This document shows, piece after piece, positions 1 to 7,794 of a stretch of 25,849 bases of DNA. The notes beneath the pieces were generated by a model, which searched no databases, was not told the DNA's origin, and saw only the letters and a list, made by a program, of their open reading frames with translations. Each line of letters starts with the position of its first letter. Position 1 is the first letter of the stretch. Origin of the DNA: CAVPRW01 sp046727435 [NCBI: bacterium] (GTDB lineage Bacteria > Tectomicrobia > Entotheonellia > J063); the NCBI GenBank assembly GCA_046727435.1, contig JBKPCR010000438.1:1-25849 (forward strand), read 5' to 3'. The position numbers were made by a program, and so were the translations under genes.

Positions 1-249
1 ACCTGTCATGGTTCAGGGGGTCATGCGCGCAGGTGACCGAGGGCAACAGGCCCTTTGCTTTTTTCTGTCACGGTTCCGGCTTCTTCTGGATCGCCCCAAT
101 GTCAGGGTCCCTGCAGAGGGGTATAATTTCTCCTGTATCTCGCCTTATCCCTGGTAGACTCGCGGTGTTTCGAGTCACGCGTGACAGAGGATGGGTGCTG
201 GCGGCTGCACGTCGATACCGGCTCAGGGAGCGGCAGAAAGGACAGGCGC

Positions 250-660
250 ATGGGTGAGCTAGACGGGCGAGTGGCGCTAGTGACGGGGGCCGGGCGGCTG
301 CGCGGGAACGGTCGCGCGACCGCGGTGGTGCTCGCCGCCATGGGGGCCGATGTGGTGGTGACCGGGACCGGTAGGGACCCGGCTACGTTTCCTGAGGACG
401 AGCAACGGCAGGGATGGCGCGATGTCGAAAGCACGGCCGAGCAGGTGCGCGCCCACGGCCGCCGCGCCCTCACCTGGGTGGGCGACATCAGCCAGGCGGC
501 GGAGGTCCAGCACCTGGTGGAGCGTATAATGCGGACGTTTGGGCGCATCGATATCCTGGTCAACAATGCGGCCTACCCCCGCGGCCGCGATCGTGTGCCC
601 GTCCCTGAATTGGATCCTGGGGGTTCGGCATCGGCTGGACCTCCGAAGTCAAAGGTATAG
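250..660 (+). pseudogene. Truncated short-chain dehydrogenase/reductase (N-terminal half)
   Basis: The first about 122 residues match the N-terminal half of a classical SDR oxidoreductase, an NAD(P)-dependent enzyme of the Rossmann fold. The glycine-rich nucleotide loop (VTGAGRLRGNGRA) is near residue 10, a DIS stretch fits the usual D-x-S/T adenine-contact position, and DILVNNAA stands for the NNAG motif. The start at 250 follows an AAAGGA ribosome site. Similarity stops at the residues PELD (about position 615). The rest of the frame, to the stop at 658-660, is unrelated low-complexity sequence. The active-site YxxxK and the C-terminal half are missing, so the product cannot be a working dehydrogenase. 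The family is clear; the substrate is not. Confidence 0.75.
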
Positions 661-1010
661 TCGGAGACTCCAAGGCGCAGACCCTGGGAGGCATTGAAGA
701 GACCAACGCCCGCACACTCTTCACCAGAACGTCCCAGCTGGTGCTGCGGTCGGGCTGCAGCAGAATCCATTGTATCGTCGCATTTGGAATCGGTACCAGC
801 CGCACCTCGCCCACATACAGCCGTGGGCCTGTGCGGGTCCGCTCATCCAGCCGATGGCAGCTACCGATCTGAAGGACCAAGCCCGCCAGTACCGTCTCCA
901 ACACCTGCGGTAGCATCCAGCACAAATCCTGCCCACCCTGCAGGTCAGCGATGTGGGCTAAGCTCTGCCATACGCCCCACTTTCGAAAAAAGGCGACTCA
1001 CCCGCTGTAA
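617..1010 (-). pseudogene. Unrecognised decayed coding remnant abutting the SDR fragment
   Basis: On the minus strand, a frame open from about 1000 down to past 617 reads protein-like: AHIADLQGGQDLCWMLPQVL is followed by RTRTGPRLYVGEVRLVPIP. It has no good start; only a TTG is available near 925. Upstream sequence continues in a different frame, which suggests an old frameshift near 960. The downstream end runs into the antisense of the SDR fragment, so the two pieces appear to have been joined near 615. I do not recognise the family. It may simply be non-coding sequence with a fortuitous open frame. Confidence 0.25.
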
Positions 1011-1107
1011 CAAGGTAGAGTACCCCGTGGACTGCCTCCGTCATCTGCGGGACCCGCGGGCAGGGGCACCAGGGTCATTTAGCTGATCCCTTTTTTCTAT
1101 ACCCTGT

Positions 1108-2502
1108 TTATTGTAGTAAATCCTGCCTGATTCGGGTGGCGGCCTGCTGCGCCGCTTCCACAATGGCCTCAACATCCACACCCACCAGCTCTCCTTTTCT
1201 TTTCAAAGGTCGTCCGTCGATAAATACCCACTCAACATTCACTGGCTGACCGTTAAAGACGATTTGACTGACCCACTCAAAACGGGGAGCAAAGTTGACA
1301 TCCCCCGGATTGACGATAATCAGGTCGGCTTTTTTGCCAGGCGTTAGCGAACCGATGCGATCAAACATATCCAGCAGCTCCGCCCCGTCCACGGTGGCCA
1401 TGCGCAGCACGTCAGCGACCGTGGGAAATATGCCCGCTTGGAGCGATTTGGCACGCTGCAACCCCACAGCGACCCGCATGGTGTTAAACATGTCACTCGT
1501 GTCATTGGTCCCGCCATCAATGCCCAGCCCCACCTGGACACCGGCCTGTTTCAGCTCGGGCAAACGGATGACCCCGGAGGCCAGTCGCATGTTACTGAGC
1601 GGGTTATGCAGGATACGCACATCATGCGCAGCCAGGCTATCAATTTCTTTATCGGTGAGGTGGATCCCATGCGCCCCCAGGAGATCCGGCCCCAGAGCGT
1701 TTGCCTCTTTTAGCACATCAAACGTGTGGTCGTCGCGTTGTGCAATGTTCTCAAGCAAATGCACATGGAGTTTTACGCCTAATTCCTTGGCCAGCTTAGA
1801 CATGGCGATGAGATCGGGCCGGAACGCCTCCGAGGGGTGTGAGGCGACTTGAAAAGTGGCTCTGGGGTTGGGGTCAATGAGTGTCTGCTTGACGCGTTTC
1901 ATATCGGCGATGCTGGCAGGATCAGCGGTTCCAAAATGCGCGAACACAAACCGCAGTCCAGAGTCACTGAGGGCACCAATATTCCCCCGCACGAACTGGG
2001 GTGTAAAGGCAGGCGACCAATCGACCGTCGTGGTGATCCCTGTGGTGATCAGATCCAGGGTACTGAGCCGAACTCCAGCATACGTCTCGGTTTCCGTGGG
2101 CGTGATGTGAGGATTAAACAGTGGAAACGCACACGTCTCTAGCCAACCAAGGAGATCCTGATCAGTGCCACAGCCACGGATGAGCGATTGCCAGAGATGA
2201 TTATGCACGTCAACAAAACCCGGCATGACAATCCTGCCCGTCGCATCCACGACTTCAGCACCATTCCTCTGCAAGTGTTTACCGACCTCGGCGATCGTGT
2301 CTCCATCCAGCAGGATATCGGCATGCTCGAGAACTCCTAATTCACCCGTGCCCACCGTGGGATCCATAGTGAGGATGAGGGCCGCGTCACGAATGAGCGT
2401 CTTCGAGGGGGCCCCTAGTGCCAATGGACAACAGGCACACGCGCCAACGCTCAGGATGAAGGATACCACCATCATGCCATGCCAGCGCTGAGATCTGCAC
2501 AT
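1108..2502 (-). CDS. Exported amidohydrolase, SAH-deaminase/TrzN-AtzB type (paralogue 1)
   Basis: This 464-residue protein is a metal-dependent amidohydrolase of the superfamily that hydrolyses C-N or C-Cl bonds of deaminated bases, S-adenosylhomocysteine analogues and s-triazines. The barrel signature is complete: H100-N-H102 (VDVHNHLWQ), H248-x-x-E251 (HVHLLEN), H278 (GAHGIHLTD), H299 (ILHNPLSNMRLASG) and D329 (GIDGGTND). A C-terminal composite beta domain ends near residue 430. The start at 2502 has a GAGGAG site 8 nt upstream. The N-terminus is basic then hydrophobic (residues 10-31), with VGAC at 19-22 resembling a lipobox, so it is probably exported and perhaps a lipoprotein; most relatives are cytosolic. 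The nearest paralogues are at 3896-5299 and 5809-7236. The substrate cannot be deduced. Confidence 0.9.
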   Translation of the reverse strand: MCRSQRWHGMMVVSFILSVGACACCPLALGAPSKTLIRDAALILTMDPTVGTGELGVLEHADILLDGDTIAEVGKHLQRNGAEVVDATGRIVMPGFVDVHNHLWQSLIRGCGTDQDLLGWLETCAFPLFNPHITPTETETYAGVRLSTLDLITTGITTTVDWSPAFTPQFVRGNIGALSDSGLRFVFAHFGTADPASIADMKRVKQTLIDPNPRATFQVASHPSEAFRPDLIAMSKLAKELGVKLHVHLLENIAQRDDHTFDVLKEANALGPDLLGAHGIHLTDKEIDSLAAHDVRILHNPLSNMRLASGVIRLPELKQAGVQVGLGIDGGTNDTSDMFNTMRVAVGLQRAKSLQAGIFPTVADVLRMATVDGAELLDMFDRIGSLTPGKKADLIIVNPGDVNFAPRFEWVSQIVFNGQPVNVEWVFIDGRPLKRKGELVGVDVEAIVEAAQQAATRIRQDLLQ

Positions 2503-2833
2503 GATTGCACTCCTCTCGAACAGTTGAAGTGTAGCTGCCGAACGCGATCGAACGATGCAGCGGGGGGCCGTGCCACCCCAGGCCTCTGCCTGAGGCTACA
2601 GGCACCACACCCCCGCTGTCCCCCCATCCGCTTCAGTGCGTGGTCAGACCGACCCGTCGACTGATACGCAGGACGACCAGCAAACCTTCCCGATGCCCCG
2701 CTGGTGCGCGCCTGCACCAAGCCAGGCTTCCACAGACTTCCCGGCATGGCGTGACGCGCTCGGTCTCCCCCTGGCCCGTCTCTTCGTTCACTTCTTGAGC
2801 CCTTGTGCAGCGATTCTAGTTGCCGGCCTTATA
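2503..2833. other. Intergenic stretch without a recognisable gene
   Basis: This 331-base gap separates the 5' end of the first amidohydrolase from the 3' end of the DUF3455 gene. Neither strand holds a convincing coding frame. It contains a short GCCTC/GAGGC hairpin near 2580 and, at its right end, the first copy of an 18-bp tandem duplication. The promoter and ribosome site of the amidohydrolase must lie at its left end; no clear -10/-35 pair was identified. Confidence 0.4.
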
Positions 2834-2851
2834 CTAGTTGCCGGCCTTATA
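2816..2851. repeat. 18-bp tandem duplication spanning a stop codon
   Basis: Two perfect adjacent copies of an 18-base unit (CTAGTTGCCGGCCTTATA) occupy 2816-2833 and 2834-2851. The right copy encodes, on the minus strand, the last five residues and stop (YKAGN*) of the DUF3455 protein. The left copy therefore repeats the end of the gene just downstream of itself. Translation still stops at the first stop codon, so the protein is unaffected. Perfect identity suggests a recent slippage event. Confidence 0.9.
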
Positions 2852-3508
2852 GAAGAAATAGTCGGCCGTATACGGCACGAATGCCCTCTTGCCGACGTCG
2901 GCTGCTGAGGCACAGCCCGTCGAGGGTGCGATCCCTCCAACGGTGTTCAGCCGCTGGATAAAGGTGGCCTCAGACAGCTTGTCGCCGTCGGTTGGCCCGT
3001 CCTGGGCTCCAACGACCTGTAGCAGGAGCCAGGGAATCGCACCAGACGCGGGGGCGGGGGAGGAGGCGAGCGCAATGGCCCAGACGGCGTTGGTGTCTCC
3101 GGAGTGCTGCCACGTAGCGCGGGGCGTGTCACTCCCCAACGGGTCGTTGGGGCTCGGGTTGGGGCTGAGGAAGTGGGTGATGACTTGCTCATCATCGTCG
3201 TTGAATAAAGTAGCCTGTGGCCCGAAGAGTATCCAGGCGAAGCCAGAGGCGGGACACATCGCCGCAGGTGTGATCACGTTTGGGCACGGCAGGCAGATGT
3301 AGTTCTGGGTGCCGTCGGCGTGACCTTCGAGGAACGCCTTGTTCCCAGCTGGCACCTGAATGTTGGAGGGTACGGGTGGCGGTGTGACATCGGCGGCGTG
3401 GGCCGGCTTCGGCGGCGCGACCATAAGAGCCACGGCGAGAGCAGTGGCGCACGCGATGAGCAGAATGCGAGGCGTGGTCTGAATCTCTGGTGCATGGCAG
3501 TTCTTCAT
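2834..3508 (-). CDS. Secreted DUF3455 family protein
   Basis: This 224-residue protein matches the DUF3455 family, secreted proteins of unknown biochemical role. Family hallmarks are in order: VPSNIQVPAGNKAFLEGHA, TQNYICLPC, ILFGPQATLF, THFLSPNP, WQHSGDTNAVWA, AIPWLLLQVVGAQ, TFIQRLNTVGG and the C-terminal VPYTADYFFYK. The start at 3508 is chosen because an AAGGAGA site lies 6-7 nt upstream; a longer frame reaching 3586 has no such site. The first 38 residues form a Sec signal peptide ending PAHA-AD. The family's Cys pattern is partly present (CLPC, SAAD region with TGC). The gene is complete; its last 18 bases are tandemly duplicated just downstream. An IS6 transposase remnant lies upstream on the opposite strand. 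Confidence 0.9.
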   Translation of the reverse strand: MKNCHAPEIQTTPRILLIACATALAVALMVAPPKPAHAADVTPPPVPSNIQVPAGNKAFLEGHADGTQNYICLPCPNVITPAAMCPASGFAWILFGPQATLFNDDDEQVITHFLSPNPSPNDPLGSDTPRATWQHSGDTNAVWAIALASSPAPASGAIPWLLLQVVGAQDGPTDGDKLSEATFIQRLNTVGGIAPSTGCASAADVGKRAFVPYTADYFFYKAGN

Positions 3509-3619
3509 ACCATTCTCCTTTCGGGCATTGTCAGCTTGTTGCTGAGCCCGGCTCAGTAAGACATACTCCGGTCGTGAATCCTTCAATCCCCACTGACAAG
3601 AATCACCAATTGCCGCCTG

Positions 3620-3866
3620 AAATCATCCCGCTATTTGAACAATTGCGCCGAAAACCTCCACCAGCCGACGCGCCAGCGCGAACGGCGCATATCAGGGTTC
3701 AATTCACCGGATCACGCCCAGCACTCCCTCTGGGCGTATGGTCCAATCGCGCAATGCTTCCGCCCACGACGTCACCTCCTTCCCGCCCTCGAATACCGTC
3801 AAGCAACAAGCAGTACGGGCTTTGACCACCGCGGCCTGGGGACGGACGTTTGCTGTTGGTCACGCC
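3620..3866 (+). pseudogene. IS6-family transposase remnant 1 (C-terminal end)
   Basis: Read from about 3635, the frame gives NNCAENLHQPTRQRERR, then AYGPIAQCFRPRRH and EYRQA. This is the C-terminal block of IS6/IS240-type DDE transposases, whose intact relatives read NNRAENSHQPTRQRERR. Only about 60 residues remain, with several substitutions, and the end after about 3815 is lost. TGTTGGTCACGCC near 3852-3866 may be a worn right terminal repeat, by comparison with remnants 2 and 3. It ends about 30 bp before the stop of the next amidohydrolase. No functional product is expected. Confidence 0.8.
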
Positions 3867-3895
3867 AAACCGGATCGTTCCCGCGGGGAGCGCGG

Positions 3896-5299
3896 TCACG
3901 GCTCGATGAACGGCTTGATGTGGTCGGTCGCGGCCTGGGCCGCCTCGACCAGCTTGCGCTCGTTTACGCCCGTCACCCTACCGTTCTCCTTGAGTACGCG
4001 ACCGGCGACGAACACCCACTGGACGTTCTGGGTCTGGCCGTTGAAGACGATCTGGGCGACCGGACGGAGCACAGGGGCGAAGTTCAACGCTTGCATATCG
4101 ATGATGATGACGTCCGCTTGCTTGCCCGGGGTCAGCGAGCCAATCTCGCTCTCCATGTCGAGCACCTCCGCGCCACCCATCGTGGCCGCGCGAAGGACCT
4201 CCTCGACGGTCGGCGACTCTTGCGGGTCACGCGACTTGGCGCGCTGCAGTCCGGTGGCGGCGCGGACGTTGTTGAACGCATCGATGGTGTCGTTGGTGCC
4301 GCCGTCGAGGCCGATGCCGATGCGGATCCCGGCGTCCTGCATGGCCGGATAGGGCATGATGCCGGACGCGAGCCGCATGTTGCTGAGCGGCTGGTGGGAC
4401 ACAGCAGCATCGACTTCGGCGATCTTGTCGATCTGGTCGTCGTTCAGGTGGATGGCGTGGGCAAAGATGAGGTCCCGCCTGAGGTCGAACGCACCGGCCT
4501 TCTCCATCACGCCGAACGGGTCGTTCGCCAGATCGCTCTCCTATTCCAGGAGGTGAAAGTGAAGCTTGACCCCTTTGATAGCCTTGGCGATCTTGGTCTG
4601 AGCTTCGGTGACGTTGAGGGGAGACGTGCGACCTGCGACCTGGAGCCTGCCCAGTGGGTTCGGATCGATGAACTGCGCTTTGAGTGCCATGAGGTCCGAA
4701 CCATCGCTCGTGCCGGGGACCATGGCGAACGCATATCGGAGGTGAGACTCGTTGAGGGCGCGAACACTGCCCCGCGCAAAGCCGAAGTTGAAGCTGTGGT
4801 TCCAGTCGACCACGGTCGTCACGCCCGTATTAATGAGGCCTGTCGCAGCGAGACGCGTACCAGCATAGCCGTCGGCCTCGTTGATCGGGCTTGTGTTGAG
4901 CGGAAATATGCATCGCCCGAGCCATTGGAACAGATGGCCATCGGTCGCGCAGCCCCGGATGAGGCACTGCCACAGGTGATCGTGGGTATCGACGAAGCCC
5001 GGCATGACGATCATCCCGCGGCCGTCGATCACATTCACCCCAGGAGGCGCCGCGAGGTTCACCCCCACGGCCGCAATTTGGTCGCCCACGATGAGGACGT
5101 CGGCGTTCTCAAGCTGTCCGAGGATGCTCTCGTCTCCGAGGTTCGGATCCATGGTGAGTACGAGCGAAGCGTTCCGAATCAGATAGCCACTCCCTTCGAC
5201 GTTCGAGGCCTGCTCGGTCGTGTGGAGAACTTGACCATAGCCCGCAGCCACGACGCCGATGACCAATCCCAAGAATACCCCGATGTGCGCGCATCTCAT
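3896..5299 (-). pseudogene. Exported amidohydrolase (paralogue 2) with in-frame amber stop
   Basis: A 467-codon gene of the same amidohydrolase family as its neighbours is interrupted by a single in-frame TAG at 4543-4541 (codon 253). The two halves lie in one frame. Metal and catalytic residues are all encoded: H106-D-H108 (VDTHDHLWQ), the HxxE motif (HFHLLE) just before the stop, AHAIHL, SHQPLSNMRLASG and GLDGGTND. The amber occupies the codon that reads Asn in the intact paralogues (HLLEN). Start 5299 has an AGGGGG site about 8 nt upstream. Residues 1-25 are a hydrophobic Sec-like leader unlike the Tat leader of paralogue 3. It is a recent nonsense pseudogene, a sequencing error or, less likely, a readthrough gene. 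The conserved downstream half argues for recent loss. Confidence 0.85.
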
Positions 5300-5336
5300 A
5301 TCCGCACCCCCTCTGTTGTGAAACTGCCTCTCAGCT
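5300..5336 (-). repeat. 5' leader shared with amidohydrolase paralogue 3
   Basis: The sequence just upstream of the second amidohydrolase (CACAACAGAGGGGGTGCGGA before its ATG) is nearly identical to 7267-7303 upstream of the third (CACAACAGAAGGGGTGCGGA). The similarity continues through the first codons (MRCAH versus MRRAH) and away from the gene to about 5336. There it ends exactly where IS6 remnant 2 begins. The block includes the ribosome-binding site, so the two genes inherited a common upstream region by duplication. Confidence 0.7.
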
Positions 5337-5800
5337 GGTGCAACATCGACGTGATAAGAAGGCTGCGAAGACATTCTTCCGCAAATTGCTCAAGGGCTTG
5401 AGGTATGTGCCACGCCTCATCATCACCGACAAGCTAGCGAGTTAGGGCGCCGCTAAGCGCGAGCTCTTACCCATTGTCGAACACCGCCAGCACCGCTATG
5501 TGAATAATGGGGCCGAAAACTCCCACCAACCCACGCGCCAGCGGGAACGGCGGATGCCGGGTTTCAAGTCCCCCGGACATATGCAGCGGTTCCTCACTGC
5601 CTATGGCCCCATCGCCCAGCACTTCCGTCCACGCCGGCATCGGTTGTCTGCCTCCAACTACCCTCAAGAAATGCGGCACAGATTCGAGACTTGGCAGGAC
5701 GTCGCGAACCTCCCCACCGTCGCATAAGGTTCACGACCGGAGGCAGTCATGTCCCTTCTTGTCTAGTGACCCTGGTAACCTGCAATAAGTTGACGAGACC
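5335..5800 (+). pseudogene. IS6-family transposase remnant 2 (C-terminal half)
   Basis: From about 5338 to the TAA at 5725-5727 the frame encodes the last about 130 residues of an IS6/IS240 transposase: KFFRKLLKG-like, YVPRLIITDKLAS, GAAKREL, VEHRQHRYVNNGAENSHQ, PTRQRERRM, GPIAQHFRPRRHRLSAS and RFETWQD. A TAG at 5443-5445 replaces the Tyr codon of the family motif K-L-x-S-Y-G. The catalytic Glu region (GAEN) is retained, but the N-terminal DNA-binding half and the first two catalytic Asp are missing. GCAATAAGTTGACGAGACC (5782-5800) resembles the right end of remnant 3 and stops 8 bp before the stop codon of amidohydrolase paralogue 3. This is the best preserved scar. Confidence 0.88.
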
Positions 5801-5808
5801 CATCGTCG

Positions 5809-7236
5809 TTACGGATCGAGGAACGGCGTGATACGGTCCGCTGCGGTCTGCGCGTTCCGGATGAGCGTTCCCACGTTCACGCCTACCAGATTGCCGTTTT
5901 GCTTGAGCAGGCGGCCCGCGACGAACACGTACTTGACATTTTGGGGCTGGCCGTTGGTGATGAGCTGGTTGACCGGGGCCACCTGGGGGGCGAAGTTGAG
6001 CGCGCGCGGGTCGATGACGATGACGTCCGCCTGCTTGCCTCGGGTCAACGAGCCGATCTGGCTCTCCATGTCGAGCGTTTCGGCGCCCCCCATGGTGGCG
6101 GCGCGAAGCACCTCGGACACGGTCGGAGATACATGCGCGTCGAGCGACTTGGCTCGCTGGAGGCCGACCGCGGTCCGCATGTTGTTGAACATGTCGGTCG
6201 TGTCGTTGGTGCCTCCGTCGAGCCCGAGGCCGATGCGGATGTCGGCGTTCTGGATGTCGGGGTAACGCATGATGCCCGACGCGAGCCGCATATTGCTGAG
6301 CGGGTTGTGGGCCACGGAGGCGTGGAGGCCGGCGATGGTGGCGATGTCGGAGTCGCTCGCATGGACGAAGTGGGCCACGTGAAGGTCGCGGCCGAGCGCG
6401 AACGCGCCATTATTCTGGAGCACCTGGAGCTGGTTCGCCGCCAGGTCGGCGATGTTCTCGAGCAAGTGGACGTGAAGCTTGACCCCGAGCGAGAGGGCGA
6501 GCTGGCTCGCTATGACGACGTGGGCCGCGAGGGCCGGGTTCGGAGAGGAGGCGATCTGAAGCGTCGCCAGTGGGTTCGGATCGATGAACTCTTGCTTGAT
6601 CGAGCTGACGGTCGCCGCGAGGTCCGAGCCGTCGGCGGCAAAGCCGAACACGGCGACCGCGAAACGCATCTTCGAATCGACGAGTGCGCGGACATCGCCA
6701 CGATAAACGGGGGTCTCGAATCGCCCCAGCCAATCGACGACGGTGGTGACGCCGGTGTCGATGAGGCCGACCGTGGACAGGCGTACGGCGGCGTAGATCT
6801 CGCTCTCGGTGGGCACGGCCGCCCTGATCCCAGCGGTGCAACGACTGAGCCAGCCGACGACGTTGTCATCGGCAGCGCACCCGCGAATGATGGACTGCAA
6901 GGCGTGATCGTGCGTGTCGACGAAGCCGGGCATGACGATCATCCCGCGCCCGTCGATCACGCTTGTTCCAGACGGCTTCGGGAGGTTCAACCCCACGGCC
7001 GTAATTTGGTCGCCTTCGATGAGGACATCGGCGTCCTCGAGCTGTCCGAGGATCCCCCCGGCACCGAGGTTCGGATCCATGGTGAGTACGAGGGCGGCGT
7101 TCCGAATCAAATAGCCGCCTCCTTCGACGTTCTCGGCGGCGACGGGCGCGACTCGCACGGCTAAGAGCCCTGCCGTCACCGTCAGCCCTGTTAAGAACTC
7201 CCGTCGACTCCAGGCTTCAGCTCGTTCGGTTTGCAT
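5809..7236 (-). CDS. Tat-exported amidohydrolase (paralogue 3)
   Basis: A complete 475-residue amidohydrolase of the SAH-deaminase/TrzN-AtzB group. The start at 7236 is chosen for its GGAGG site 8 nt upstream; two upstream in-frame ATGs (7266, 7251) lie in sequence shared with paralogue 2. The N-terminus carries a twin-arginine signal (SRREFLTG, residues 10-17), a hydrophobic stretch and an AxA-like end near residue 34. Active-site motifs: H109-D-H111 (DTHDHALQ), HVHLLEN, VAHFVHASD, AHNPLSNMRLASG and GLDGGTND. The Trp after the HxH in the other two paralogues (HLWQ) is replaced (HALQ), so substrate contacts may differ. Tat export suggests folding with metal in the cytoplasm before secretion. 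It is flanked by IS6 remnants on both sides, with a zinc-ribbon gene upstream. Confidence 0.92.
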   Translation of the reverse strand: MQTERAEAWSRREFLTGLTVTAGLLAVRVAPVAAENVEGGGYLIRNAALVLTMDPNLGAGGILGQLEDADVLIEGDQITAVGLNLPKPSGTSVIDGRGMIVMPGFVDTHDHALQSIIRGCAADDNVVGWLSRCTAGIRAAVPTESEIYAAVRLSTVGLIDTGVTTVVDWLGRFETPVYRGDVRALVDSKMRFAVAVFGFAADGSDLAATVSSIKQEFIDPNPLATLQIASSPNPALAAHVVIASQLALSLGVKLHVHLLENIADLAANQLQVLQNNGAFALGRDLHVAHFVHASDSDIATIAGLHASVAHNPLSNMRLASGIMRYPDIQNADIRIGLGLDGGTNDTTDMFNNMRTAVGLQRAKSLDAHVSPTVSEVLRAATMGGAETLDMESQIGSLTRGKQADVIVIDPRALNFAPQVAPVNQLITNGQPQNVKYVFVAGRLLKQNGNLVGVNVGTLIRNAQTAADRITPFLDP

Positions 7237-7266
7237 GGTAGCCTCCTCCATGTGCGCGCGTCTCAT

Positions 7267-7303
7267 GTCCGCACCCCTTCTGTTGTGAAGCCGCATCTCA
7301 GGC
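7267..7303 (-). repeat. 5' leader copy upstream of amidohydrolase paralogue 3
   Basis: Second copy of the leader block described at 5300-5336. Here it lies about 30 bp further from the start used by the gene, because the Tat-signal codons and a new GGAGG ribosome site sit between. An older start (7266, giving MRRAH) is preserved in frame. Just beyond, AGGCAG/CTGCCT (7300-7305 and 7313-7318) can form a small hairpin between the zinc-ribbon gene and this gene. Confidence 0.6.
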
Positions 7304-7350
7304 AGAAAATTCCTGCCTCAATGATCAGAACATAATGCCCTGCGGGCGGA

Positions 7351-7581
7351 CTATTGCTCCTGACCGACGTACTCCATAGCCTCGCCGTTACATCCCGGGC
7401 ATCCCATCCCGGGCATCCCTCCGCGATATTCACCATGAAATTTGGCCATGCCAACCGCAACATCAATGATCGCTTTATTGACCCACATCTCTTCGCCACA
7501 GGCCCCACAGCCATAGAAATACTCCACTGGAGGGGGCCCAAAGGGGGTCGATGCCTGCTCTGGGTTGGGGCTCATGCGCAT
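7351..7581 (-). CDS. Small zinc-ribbon-like protein
   Basis: A 76-residue protein with two CxxC-type knuckles, CGAC (about residues 25-28) and CPGC (about 61-64), separated by about 33 residues. This is the arrangement of a zinc ribbon binding one Zn ion with four Cys. It has no signal peptide or membrane segment. Ends are Pro-rich (N-terminus) and acidic (C-terminus). The ribosome site is modest: AGGGAAG about 11 nt before the first of two ATGs, 7581 and 7575. It lies upstream of and in line with amidohydrolase paralogue 3, so cotranscription is possible. I cannot name a function. The spaced Cys pairs and stop-free frame support a real gene. Confidence 0.6.
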   Translation of the reverse strand: MRMSPNPEQASTPFGPPPVEYFYGCGACGEEMWVNKAIIDVAVGMAKFHGEYRGGMPGMGCPGCNGEAMEYVGQEQ

Positions 7582-7624
7582 CTTGACGCATACTTCCCTT
7601 TTGTGATCCCCTCGAGCTCGTCAT

Positions 7625-7794
7625 ACAGACGTCACCTCCTCTCCGCCCCCGAAGACCGTCAAGAGATGGGGAAAAGCTTCCACCCCTGGCAGGACATCAC
7701 GAGCCTTCCCACCGCCGCATAAGCGTGACGACCCAGGCAGTCGTGCACCGTCATGCTCGTTGATCATGTCGACAGGCAACAAGGTGACAACGCC
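7625..7794 (+). pseudogene. IS6-family transposase remnant 3 (last about 30 codons plus right end)
   Basis: The frame ending at TAA 7720-7722 reads RRHLLSAPEDRQEMG, HPWQDITSLPTAA. It corresponds position for position with the end of remnant 2 (RRHRLSAS, YPQEM, TWQDVANLPTVA). Sequence before about 7625 is unrelated, so only the tail of the transposase remains. The following about 70 bases end in GGCAACAAGGTGACAACGCC (7775-7794), a plausible IS6 right terminal repeat. The very next base begins the stop codon of the solute-binding protein gene. Confidence 0.75.

Noticed and set aside
3635-5401. Plus-strand open frame of 588 codons
   Set aside because: Its first about 60 codons are IS6 remnant 1; the rest is the antisense of amidohydrolase 2, with His/Asp/Arg-rich composition typical of a GC-rich shadow frame.
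5899-7164. Plus-strand open frame of 421 codons
   Set aside because: Entirely antisense to amidohydrolase 3, which has a complete motif set and its own ribosome site.
7300-7318. Rho-independent terminator after the zinc-ribbon gene
   Set aside because: The stem is only 6 bp and no U-run follows.
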